From positions 1 through 6,047 of the forward strand of contig DAOWDM010000151.1 of NCBI GenBank assembly GCA_030639035.1: a DNA stretch of 6,047 nucleotides, written 5' to 3'. Numbering within the stretch: position 1 is the stretch's first letter; the number at the start of each line of letters is the position of its first letter. The translations under genes and the position numbers were made by a program. The DNA comes from Alphaproteobacteria bacterium (GTDB lineage: Bacteria > Pseudomonadota > Alphaproteobacteria > DAOWDM01). This document shows positions 1 through 4,767 of the stretch, piece after piece. Below the pieces are notes generated by a model. It searched no databases, was not told the DNA's origin, and saw only the letters and a list, made by a program, of their open reading frames with translations.

Positions 1-402
1 AATACTTTGGCAGGGGTGATGACCATCAGTTAAGGCGTTAATTACTGGAATCGTTGCCGTCTTAGCAATTGTTTCAACATCAGAATCTTTATATGTTCTA
101 ATAACAAAAGCTTTAGCATAACGGCTAATAACATTTGCTGTATCTTCAATAGTTTCACCACGTCCCAACTGTGTGTCACCAGCAGACAAAACAACAGCAT
201 TTCCACCAAGCTGTAGCATTCCTACTTCAAATGAAACTCTGGTGCGGGTAGATGCTTTTTCAAAAATCATTATAAGAGTTTTATCTTTTAGCGATTTAGC
301 TACTCCGCAGATATACTCCCCTTTTAAAGATTTATTGCCGTCAGCAATTATACTTTTCAGCGTTTCAGCATCAAAATCACAAATATCTAAAAAATGTTTC
401 AT
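1..402 (-). CDS. argF: Ornithine carbamoyltransferase, N-terminal part (cut by window edge)
   Basis: Transfers the carbamoyl group of carbamoyl phosphate to ornithine to make citrulline, a cytosolic step of arginine biosynthesis. The 134 visible residues are the N-terminal carbamoyl-phosphate domain. The hallmark FEKASTRTR motif is at about residues 48-55 (STRTR binds carbamoyl phosphate), followed by the conserved LGRGE-x-IEDTA stretch at 79-89 and the HPCQ motif at 129-132, after which the window ends. Roughly 300 residues are usual, so more than half lies outside. The start is the ATG at 402-400, directly after the argD stop codon, with a GGAG nine bases upstream inside the argD 3' end. 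The pairing with argD and the motif set favour anabolic argF over catabolic arcB or aspartate carbamoyltransferase. No frameshift is seen in the visible part. Confidence 0.95.
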   Translation of the reverse strand, partial: MKHFLDICDFDAETLKSIIADGNKSLKGEYICGVAKSLKDKTLIMIFEKASTRTRVSFEVGMLQLGGNAVVLSAGDTQLGRGETIEDTANVISRYAKAFVIRTYKDSDVETIAKTATIPVINALTDGHHPCQSI

Positions 403-1602
403 TTAATTAGACTCCGTACAAACTTGAGAAAGAATATTAATAGCTTCGTTTATTTCTTTTTCACCGATAATAAGCGGCGGAAGCAACCGCAGTACATTGC
501 CCCCTGCAGGAACGGCAAGCATTCCCTTTTTTATCAGCTTTTCATTAACTTGACTGTTAGGTGCGACACATTTTAGACCTTGCATAAGACCAAGTCCACG
601 CCTTTCGATAAACATATCCTGATGATTTTTTACCAGATTATCAAGAGCAGACGTAAATATTTGAGACATGTTTCTAACATTTTTCAGAAAACCGTCTTTG
701 CAAATAATGTCAAGAACAGCATTTCCAGCAGTCATAGCTAGCGGATTCCCTCCAAATGTTGAACCGTGAGTTCCTGCCGTCATTACTTGTGCGGTTTTTC
801 TCGTAGCAAGACATGCTCCAACAGGAAAACCTCCGCCAAGCCCTTTGGCAACTGTCATAATATCAGGAACAACTCCATACCATTCATGGGCAAAAAGCTT
901 GCCAGTACGTCCGATTCCGCATTGAACTTCATCAAATATCAGCAGTAAACCGTATTCATCTGCAAGAGTCCGCAGTCCTTTGAAATATTCTTTGTCAGCA
1001 GTAACAAATCCGCCCTCCCCTTGTATCGGTTCAACTAGAATCGCTCCTGTATTTTCTGTTATAGCATCTTTCATTGCCTCCAAAGAACCAAAAGCAGCAT
1101 GATTAAAGCCATCTACGGCAGGTTTGAAGCCTTTAAGGTGCTTTTCCTGCCCTCCAGCTGCTATTGTCGCAAGAGTTCTGCCATGAAAAGCATTTGAAGT
1201 CGCAATAACATGGTATTTTTCAGGATTTTTATTCTCAAAATGATATTTACGCACCATTTTCAAAGCACATTCAACAGCTTCTGCTCCTGAATTACAAAAA
1301 AACACCGTATCTGCAAAAGAAGAATCGACCAATCTTTGAGCTAAACGTTCTTGTTCGGGTATTCTGTAGAGGTTTGAGCAATGCCAGAGTAAATCAATCT
1401 GCTTTTTAAGTTTTTCTATAAGATACGGGTGGGCGTGTCCTAAAGAAACGACTCCAATACCAGATGCAAAATCAAGATAACGCTGCCCTTCAGGAGTATA
1501 TAAATAAGCCCCCTCCCCTCGCTCGAAAGCAAGGTTAAACCGTGCATATGTAGGCATTACAGATGAAATCATTTTAAAACCGTTGTTTTTGTCTTTCCCC
1601 AT
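403..1602 (-). CDS. argD: Acetylornithine aminotransferase (class III PLP aminotransferase)
   Basis: PLP-dependent conversion of N-acetylglutamate semialdehyde to N-acetylornithine in arginine biosynthesis. Many bacterial ArgD enzymes also act as DapC in lysine synthesis. The protein has 399 residues, normal for the family. Visible motifs are LDFASGIGV (43-51), NSGAEAVE (104-111, cofactor phosphate binding), AFHGRTL (138-144), EPIQGEGG (191-198), FDEVQCGIGRTG (223-234, with the PLP-pyridine Asp at 224) and VAKGLGGGFPVGA (251-263), whose Lys253 should form the Schiff base. It overlaps nothing, and its TAA stop touches the argF ATG. The start at 1602 gives an N-terminus (MGKDKNNGFK) longer than many homologues, which begin at the equivalent of Met11 (1572). 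The first Met has a GGAC-type weak ribosome binding site and Met11 has none obvious, so 1602 is preferred but not certain. Its leader lies inside a large palindromic repeat. Confidence 0.95.
   Translation of the reverse strand: MGKDKNNGFKMISSVMPTYARFNLAFERGEGAYLYTPEGQRYLDFASGIGVVSLGHAHPYLIEKLKKQIDLLWHCSNLYRIPEQERLAQRLVDSSFADTVFFCNSGAEAVECALKMVRKYHFENKNPEKYHVIATSNAFHGRTLATIAAGGQEKHLKGFKPAVDGFNHAAFGSLEAMKDAITENTGAILVEPIQGEGGFVTADKEYFKGLRTLADEYGLLLIFDEVQCGIGRTGKLFAHEWYGVVPDIMTVAKGLGGGFPVGACLATRKTAQVMTAGTHGSTFGGNPLAMTAGNAVLDIICKDGFLKNVRNMSQIFTSALDNLVKNHQDMFIERRGLGLMQGLKCVAPNSQVNEKLIKKGMLAVPAGGNVLRLLPPLIIGEKEINEAINILSQVCTESN
412..415 (-). promoter_or_regulatory. Ribosome binding site of argF inside argD
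   Basis: GGAG on the minus strand, nine bases before the argF ATG and within the last codons of argD. With the directly abutting TAA-ATG, it points to coupled translation from one argDF message. Confidence 0.7.
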
Positions 1603-1644
1603 TAGAGTCCGTCCGACTTAAGTTGAACTGCGAAGCTTTGTTGT

Positions 1645-1676
1645 CATTGTTGTAAATGTTACTTAATTCAATGACA
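1645..1676 (+). repeat. IS-end-like arm (left)
   Basis: This 32-base arm matches the IS terminal sequence at 5719-5750 in 26 of 32 positions by eye, including the shared core TGTA(A/G)ATGT and the ending TTC(A/G)ATGACA. It also forms a small hairpin of its own: TGTCATTG at 1642-1649 pairs perfectly with CAATGACA at 1669-1676. Confidence 0.65.
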
Positions 1677-1687
1677 TAAAACTCGCT

Positions 1688-1768
1688 GTCATTCTGAACT
1701 TGATTCAGAATCTATCTTCTTTTTTTACAGCGAAGAAAAGGTGGATCCTGAATCAAGTTCAGGATGAC
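1688..1768 (+). repeat. 81-nt hairpin at the centre of the palindromic element
   Basis: Arms 1688-1724 and 1732-1768 enclose a 7-base loop. Of 37 positions, 30 pair as Watson-Crick, 5 as G-U wobbles and 2 are mismatches if transcribed from the plus strand. On the minus strand the five wobbles become A-C mismatches, so the plus-strand RNA folds better. Each arm also contains its own smaller palindrome, CTGAA-n5-TTCAG. The GTCAT-CCTGAACTTG core resembles intergenic repeat families I recall from many bacterial genomes, but I cannot name a family with confidence. Confidence 0.8.
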
Positions 1769-1796
1769 GACTGAGTTTGACAAGGTAGCTATTATA

Positions 1797-1834
1797 AAAA
1801 ACTGTCATCGAAACAATTAACATCTACAAAAATG
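1797..1834 (-). repeat. IS-end-like arm (right)
   Basis: Read on the minus strand, this 38-base arm matches the IS end at 5719-5756 in 32 of 38 positions by eye. The longest identical stretch is TTCGATGACAGTTTTT, and TGTAGATGT is also identical. Beyond 1797 the similarity to the IS stops and the sequence becomes specific to the palindromic element. Confidence 0.7.
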
Positions 1835-1875
1835 TTGGTATTTCGTATATCAACTTAAATCAGATAGACTCTAGA

Positions 1876-1956
1876 TTCTAATTGATTTTAGAAACAACTA
1901 AGGTCGCACTCCTTATTAAAAAAGAACACGACCTAATTTCTGCATTATATTTGCAG
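1876..1956. repeat. Short inverted repeats in the rpsT-argD spacer
   Basis: Three separate perfect stems follow one another: TTCTAA/TTAGAA (1876-1881 with 1888-1893), AGGTCG/CGACCT (1901-1906 with 1929-1934) and CTGCA/TGCAG (1940-1944 with 1952-1956). None is followed by a convincing T-run on the minus strand, so I do not call them terminators. With the element at 1603-1873 they complete the non-coding stretch between rpsT and argD, in which I see no gene. Confidence 0.4.
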
Positions 1957-1970
1957 TTTTATTCTTAAAG

Positions 1971-2009
1971 TATCTGTATCTATCAGATATAGAAGCTCTT
2001 AAAGAGCTT
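1971..2009 (-). terminator. Possible weak terminator or mRNA 3' structure after rpsT
   Basis: Two hairpins in a row at the rpsT end. AAGCTCT/AGAGCTT (1993-1999 with 2003-2009, 3-base loop) spans the stop codon, and TATCTG/CAGATA (1971-1976 with 1984-1989) follows. There is no proper T-run after them on the minus strand, so they may protect the mRNA end rather than terminate transcription. Confidence 0.35.
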
Positions 2010-2259
2010 TAATACCAGCAGATAATCTTGAAACTTTTCTTGATGCTGTTTTTTTGCGTACAACGCCTTTACCTGCACCACGCATTATTTCAGGTTCAGC
2101 AAGTTTAAAAGCTTCTGTTGCTTCAGCTTTGTCGCCACCAAGAATAGCTTTTTCCACATTCTTAATGAATGTACGAATACGATTTCTACGTATGCTGTTA
2201 ATTTCAGCACGATTAGCATTGCGACGGATACGAGTCTTAGCCGACTTATGATTGGCCAT
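1999..2259 (-). CDS. rpsT: 30S ribosomal protein bS20
   Basis: Small-subunit protein that binds 16S rRNA early in 30S assembly. The 86 residues are the normal length. The N-terminus MANHKSAKTRIRRN is diagnostic, followed by a very basic helix, the RTFIKNVEKAI segment (about residues 29-39) and the conserved C-terminal GVVRKKTASRKVSRLSAGIKAL region (65-86). AAGG lies eight bases before the ATG, and a good promoter is present upstream, so the gene has its own transcription. In many Alphaproteobacteria rpsT lies between an enoyl-CoA hydratase gene and dnaA. The hydratase is here, but the dnaA side is replaced by a repeat-rich spacer and argD. Confidence 0.97.
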   Translation of the reverse strand: MANHKSAKTRIRRNANRAEINSIRRNRIRTFIKNVEKAILGGDKAEATEAFKLAEPEIMRGAGKGVVRKKTASRKVSRLSAGIKAL

Positions 2260-2294
2260 TGTTAAAACCTTATTAGTTATAAATTGAATGCATG

Positions 2295-2324
2295 CTTATA
2301 GCCTTGATATGCTTATTTAGTCAA
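2295..2324 (-). promoter_or_regulatory. Sigma-70-type promoter of rpsT
   Basis: On the minus strand a TTGACT -35 box (2319-2324) and a TATAAG -10 box (2295-2300) are separated by 18 bases, close to the housekeeping consensus. Transcription would begin about 25-30 bases before the rpsT start codon, giving a short leader. Confidence 0.65.
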
Positions 2325-2362
2325 CTAGATTCAAGGTTAAAATGCAACTTTTTACTATTTTT

Positions 2363-3139
2363 CTATGAATCACTGAATTCAGGAGGACGCTTCTCGATAA
2401 AAGCAACCATTCCTTCATTTTGATCGTTTAAAGCAAAAGTAGAATAAAACATTCGTCTTTCTGCTAAAAGCCCCTCTGAAAGAGGTGTTTCATAAGCAGA
2501 ATTGATGGATTCTTTTATCATCATTACTACAGGACGTGACATAGCTGCGATTCGTTCTGCCGTTTTTATTGCATCATCAACAATATCAACAACAGGAACG
2601 ACTCTGCTTACAAGCCCGATACGTTCTGCTTCTTCAGCGTCCATATTCCTTCCAGTAAGACACATGTCCATAGCTTTTGACTTGCCAACAAACCGTGCAA
2701 GACGCTGAGTTCCACCTGCACACGGCATAGTGCCTAAAGTTATTTCAGGCTGACCGAATCGAGCGTTATCTGCTGCTATGATAAAATCACACATCATTGC
2801 AAGCTCACAACCTCCGCCAAGAACATAGCCCGCAACTGCTGCAATAACAGGTTTGCGGCATTTGGTAACATGCACCCAACCTTTGGAAATAAAATCTTCC
2901 ATAAAAGAATCAGCATAGGTTTTATTTGCCATTTCACTAACATCTACGCCTGCTGCAAAAGCTTTATCGCTGCCAGTAATGACTATAGCACCAACTGCGT
3001 CATCTGCTTCAAAAGCATCTAAAGCACTGGCTATTTCTTTAATCATAGCATCGCATAAAGCATTTAACGCTTGTGGGCGGTTCAGAACAACAACTCCGAC
3101 AGAGCCTTTGGTTTCTGTTAGAATGTTTTCATAATTCAT
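2363..3139 (-). CDS. Enoyl-CoA hydratase/isomerase family protein (crotonase fold)
   Basis: Probably hydrates trans-2-enoyl-CoA to 3-hydroxyacyl-CoA in fatty-acid or short-chain acyl-CoA metabolism; the exact substrate cannot be read from sequence. The 258 residues are full length. The oxyanion-hole segment AFAAGVD is at 60-66 and GYVLGGGCELAMMCD at 104-118. The two glutamates expected for hydratase activity are present, Glu112 in CEL and Glu132 in FGQPEITLG. The later MPCAGGTQRL has Cys140 where Gly is common. GGGAG lies six bases before the ATG, in the 16-base gap after the upstream small exported-protein gene, which implies one operon. The position next to rpsT matches the conserved alphaproteobacterial order. 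No terminator separates it from rpsT, so read-through into rpsT is possible. Confidence 0.93.
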   Translation of the reverse strand: MNYENILTETKGSVGVVVLNRPQALNALCDAMIKEIASALDAFEADDAVGAIVITGSDKAFAAGVDVSEMANKTYADSFMEDFISKGWVHVTKCRKPVIAAVAGYVLGGGCELAMMCDFIIAADNARFGQPEITLGTMPCAGGTQRLARFVGKSKAMDMCLTGRNMDAEEAERIGLVSRVVPVVDIVDDAIKTAERIAAMSRPVVMMIKESINSAYETPLSEGLLAERRMFYSTFALNDQNEGMVAFIEKRPPEFSDS

Positions 3140-3155
3140 GGCAATCTCCCGAAAT

Positions 3156-3542
3156 TCAAAGAATAGGACTGATTTTGAACCTAACTAAGAGTAAAGGTTT
3201 TTTCTCAATAACATCTATTAACAAATTTTCACCTTCACGAGCAAACGAATGTGCTGTTTTGCTTTTTTTCCAGCCTAGCTGGGTAAGAGCATGAGAATAA
3301 AAAGCAAACAGCTCTTTTTCACTAATACTACTGCCTTGTGCATAAGCTTCTGCTATTTTGCCCTGTGGGGCATCAAAAACCACTCCAGCGTCTATTATTT
3401 GTGTCAGTCCAGACATTAATGGCATATCCTCGAAACCAACAAAAAAACTCTCTGTTTCTGATGAATTATTTTCAACAGAAGAACAGATTCCAGACGTTGG
3501 AAATAAAAGAACTGCCGTAATTAACAAAAAAATATATCGCAT
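3156..3542 (-). CDS. Small exported protein of unknown function
   Basis: A 128-residue protein with a likely Sec signal peptide: MRYIF start, a hydrophobic core at about 4-15, then PTSGICSS with probable cleavage near residues 20-22. The sequence before Cys20 (SGI) is not a good lipobox, so a periplasmic protein is more likely than a lipoprotein. The mature part has a conserved-looking block FEDMPLMSGL (37-46), DAGVVFDAPQGKIAEAYAQG (51-70), an alpha-helical FYSHALTQLGW segment (81-91) and a beta-rich end, suggesting a small alpha/beta fold. I recall similar proteins beside this hydratase in other Alphaproteobacteria but know no function. It is the first gene of a probable operon with the hydratase 16 bases downstream. 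The ribosome binding site is weak (AGAG five bases before ATG). Confidence 0.75.
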   Translation of the reverse strand: MRYIFLLITAVLLFPTSGICSSVENNSSETESFFVGFEDMPLMSGLTQIIDAGVVFDAPQGKIAEAYAQGSSISEKELFAFYSHALTQLGWKKSKTAHSFAREGENLLIDVIEKKPLLLVRFKISPIL

Positions 3543-3576
3543 GATGACTCTAAATGTTTAATTATAAAGACTATAG

Positions 3577-3609
3577 CATTGTTGTTTTTTCAAACAATGA
3601 TAATTATCA
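3577..3609. promoter_or_regulatory. Divergent promoter region with two palindromes
   Basis: This lies in the 84-base gap between the minus-strand exported-protein gene and plus-strand ubiB. CATTGTT/AACAATG (3577-3583 with 3593-3599) is a perfect 7-bp inverted repeat, and TGATAATTATCA (3598-3609) is a perfect 12-bp palindrome. A possible ubiB promoter overlaps them (TTGTTG at 3579-3584, 16-base spacer, TAATTA at 3601-3606). A TATAAT on the minus strand (3561-3566) could be the -10 of the opposite gene, without a clear -35. Operator function is inference. Confidence 0.4.
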
Positions 3610-3626
3610 GGAAACCTTTTAAATAA

Positions 3627-4658
3627 ATGTTTAGTGCAATTACAAATTTTATGCGTTTTCTAACTGTTTTGCGAACTCTGGCAAAGCACAATGCCTTGTT
3701 TCCGCTTAATATTGCAGGAAGAACGAAGCCTTTGGCATTGCTTGGAATTATTATAGCTAACCGTAAAGCAGAGGGTAGAAAAGGACAGCGTCTCGCTCGT
3801 GCATTCTATGAATTGGGGGCAGCTTTTATCAAGCTTGGGCAGGCACTTTCTACCAGACCAGACCTTATAGGGGCTGAAATAGCATCAGATTTATCCAAAC
3901 TAAATGACAGCACGCCTCCTTTTAGTACAGAAACAGCAAAAAAAATTATAGAAAAAGACTTGGGAAAACCTTTGGAGGAAATATTTTGCTCTTTTAATGA
4001 CAAACCTTCTACATCGACCTCTATTGCACAAGTGCATATGGCAGAAACTATTGAAAGAAAGAAAGTTGCGGTTAAAGTTTTAAGACCAGATTTAGAAAAA
4101 ATATTCAGACAAGATTTAAATCTGCTGTATTTTTTTGCTAAAGAAATGATTCGTGCGTGTCCTAAATTACGCCGTTTTCGTCCTATTGAAACTATAAAAG
4201 CATTTGAAAAAACCATAATAATAGAAATGGATTTGCGTTTTGAAGCTGCTGATATGACTGAAATATCGGATAATTTTGCTCAAGCTCCTGAAGTCGACTG
4301 GTATCGCACTAGCAAGCATGTTCTGACTACGCAAACAATAGATGGAAAATCCATTTATGACAGAGAGGCTATTATTGCAGCAGGATACAATCCGCCAGAG
4401 ACAGTTCTGCCTTTAATAAAAAAAAGACATCATTCAGAAACAATACCAGAAATTTTTTCTCATGCACAAAATGCATCAAAATTGATAAGCGGAGAAGACA
4501 TAGAGCTTTATCCAGATACAATCCGCCAACTTGTTGACCGTAATTTAACTAGCGGTTACTTCAAACAAAAAACAGGCTTTTTTGCAAAATTGATATGGCT
4601 AATAATTTTTATAGCTCTAGCCAGATATATTTGGGATATTTTTGCTTTTTACCTGTAA
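3627..4658 (+). CDS. ubiB: UbiB/ABC1 (ADCK) family protein lacking the catalytic core
   Basis: UbiB proteins are membrane-anchored atypical kinases/ATPases needed for ubiquinone biosynthesis. The first ~255 residues align with the family: N-terminal helix, FIKLGQALSTRPDL (67-80, KxGQ motif), the loop STSTSIAQVH (128-137) where the family has an Ala-rich AAAS, the nucleotide-site lysine in VAVKVLRP (Lys150), EMDLRFEAA (200-208) and VLTTQTIDG (232-240). Then the sequence jumps to what resembles the family's C-terminal tail (IPEIF...IELYPDTIR, 273-300) and a hydrophobic anchor (about 320-341). The stretch that should carry HxDxHPGN and DFG is absent. At 343 residues it is about 170 shorter than usual, with an uninterrupted frame, so this is an in-frame loss and not a frameshift. 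AGGA lies 12-13 bases before ATG, a long spacing. It could be a pseudogene or a non-catalytic protein; the symbol marks family only. Confidence 0.85.
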   Translation: MFSAITNFMRFLTVLRTLAKHNALFPLNIAGRTKPLALLGIIIANRKAEGRKGQRLARAFYELGAAFIKLGQALSTRPDLIGAEIASDLSKLNDSTPPFSTETAKKIIEKDLGKPLEEIFCSFNDKPSTSTSIAQVHMAETIERKKVAVKVLRPDLEKIFRQDLNLLYFFAKEMIRACPKLRRFRPIETIKAFEKTIIIEMDLRFEAADMTEISDNFAQAPEVDWYRTSKHVLTTQTIDGKSIYDREAIIAAGYNPPETVLPLIKKRHHSETIPEIFSHAQNASKLISGEDIELYPDTIRQLVDRNLTSGYFKQKTGFFAKLIWLIIFIALARYIWDIFAFYL

Positions 4659-4767
4659 AAACGTCAAGTTCTCACTTTCATTAAAGCCTTTTAAGGTTAT
4701 TTCTTTGCATATAAAGAAAAAAAAGGTAGGCTTAATATTAGAGTTTCAATCTTGAAAGGACAAACCA
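4659..4767 (+). promoter_or_regulatory. Spacer and ribosome binding site before the TPR gene
   Basis: AAAGGA at 4755-4760, seven bases before the ATG, is a good ribosome binding site. Upstream is a TTTCTTT/AAAGAAA stem (4700-4706 with 4713-4719) and a TAATAT (4733-4738) that could be a -10, but no correctly spaced -35 is seen. The TPR gene may be co-transcribed with ubiB or have its own weak promoter. Confidence 0.4.

Larger units (their letters stand above)
1603..1873. repeat. Nested imperfect palindromic element, MITE-like, between rpsT and argD
   Basis: A 271-bp non-coding unit made of three nested inverted repeats. The outer arms are 1603-1625 and 1851-1873 (19 of 23 positions match as reverse complements, all four differences being transitions). 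The middle arms are 1645-1676 and 1803-1834 (26 of 32). The inner arms are 1688-1724 and 1732-1768. The left side lacks about 23 bases that the right side has at roughly 1779-1802; otherwise the arms are roughly collinear, with short matches such as AAACTC (left) and GAGTTT (right) between them. The outer left arm ends right at the argD start codon, so the argD leader is part of the element. No open frame of note lies within it. The middle arms resemble the IS end at 5719-5756. A non-autonomous IS derivative is the simplest reading; a composite of two unrelated repeats is possible. Confidence 0.75.

Noticed and set aside
766..948. Short plus-strand open frames opposite argD, and similar ones opposite rpsT, the hydratase, ubiB and the TPR gene
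   Set aside because: They are antisense to well-supported genes, have no recognisable domains and follow the codon structure of the gene on the other strand.
1570..1572. Alternative argD start at Met11
   Set aside because: It fits the usual family N-terminus, but there is no ribosome binding site before it, so the upstream ATG was kept. It remains a real alternative.
1603..1998. Possible replication origin, given the repeats, AT-richness and the rpsT side where dnaA often lies
   Set aside because: No TTATCCACA-type DnaA boxes could be found on either strand, and dnaA itself is absent. The repeats are inverted arms, not iterated boxes.
3598..3609. TGATAATTATCA as a Fur box
   Set aside because: It matches only half-sites of the Fur consensus with the wrong overlap, and no iron-related gene is beside it. 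Kept only as an unassigned palindrome.
4380..4430. Frameshift explaining the short UbiB
   Set aside because: The frame stays open, the sequence after the join still resembles the UbiB C-terminal tail, and there is no room in the DNA for the missing ~170 codons in another frame.
4687..4719. Terminator after ubiB
   Set aside because: The CCTT/AAGG and TTTCTTT/AAAGAAA stems are very weak and are followed by A-runs, not a T-run, on the plus strand.
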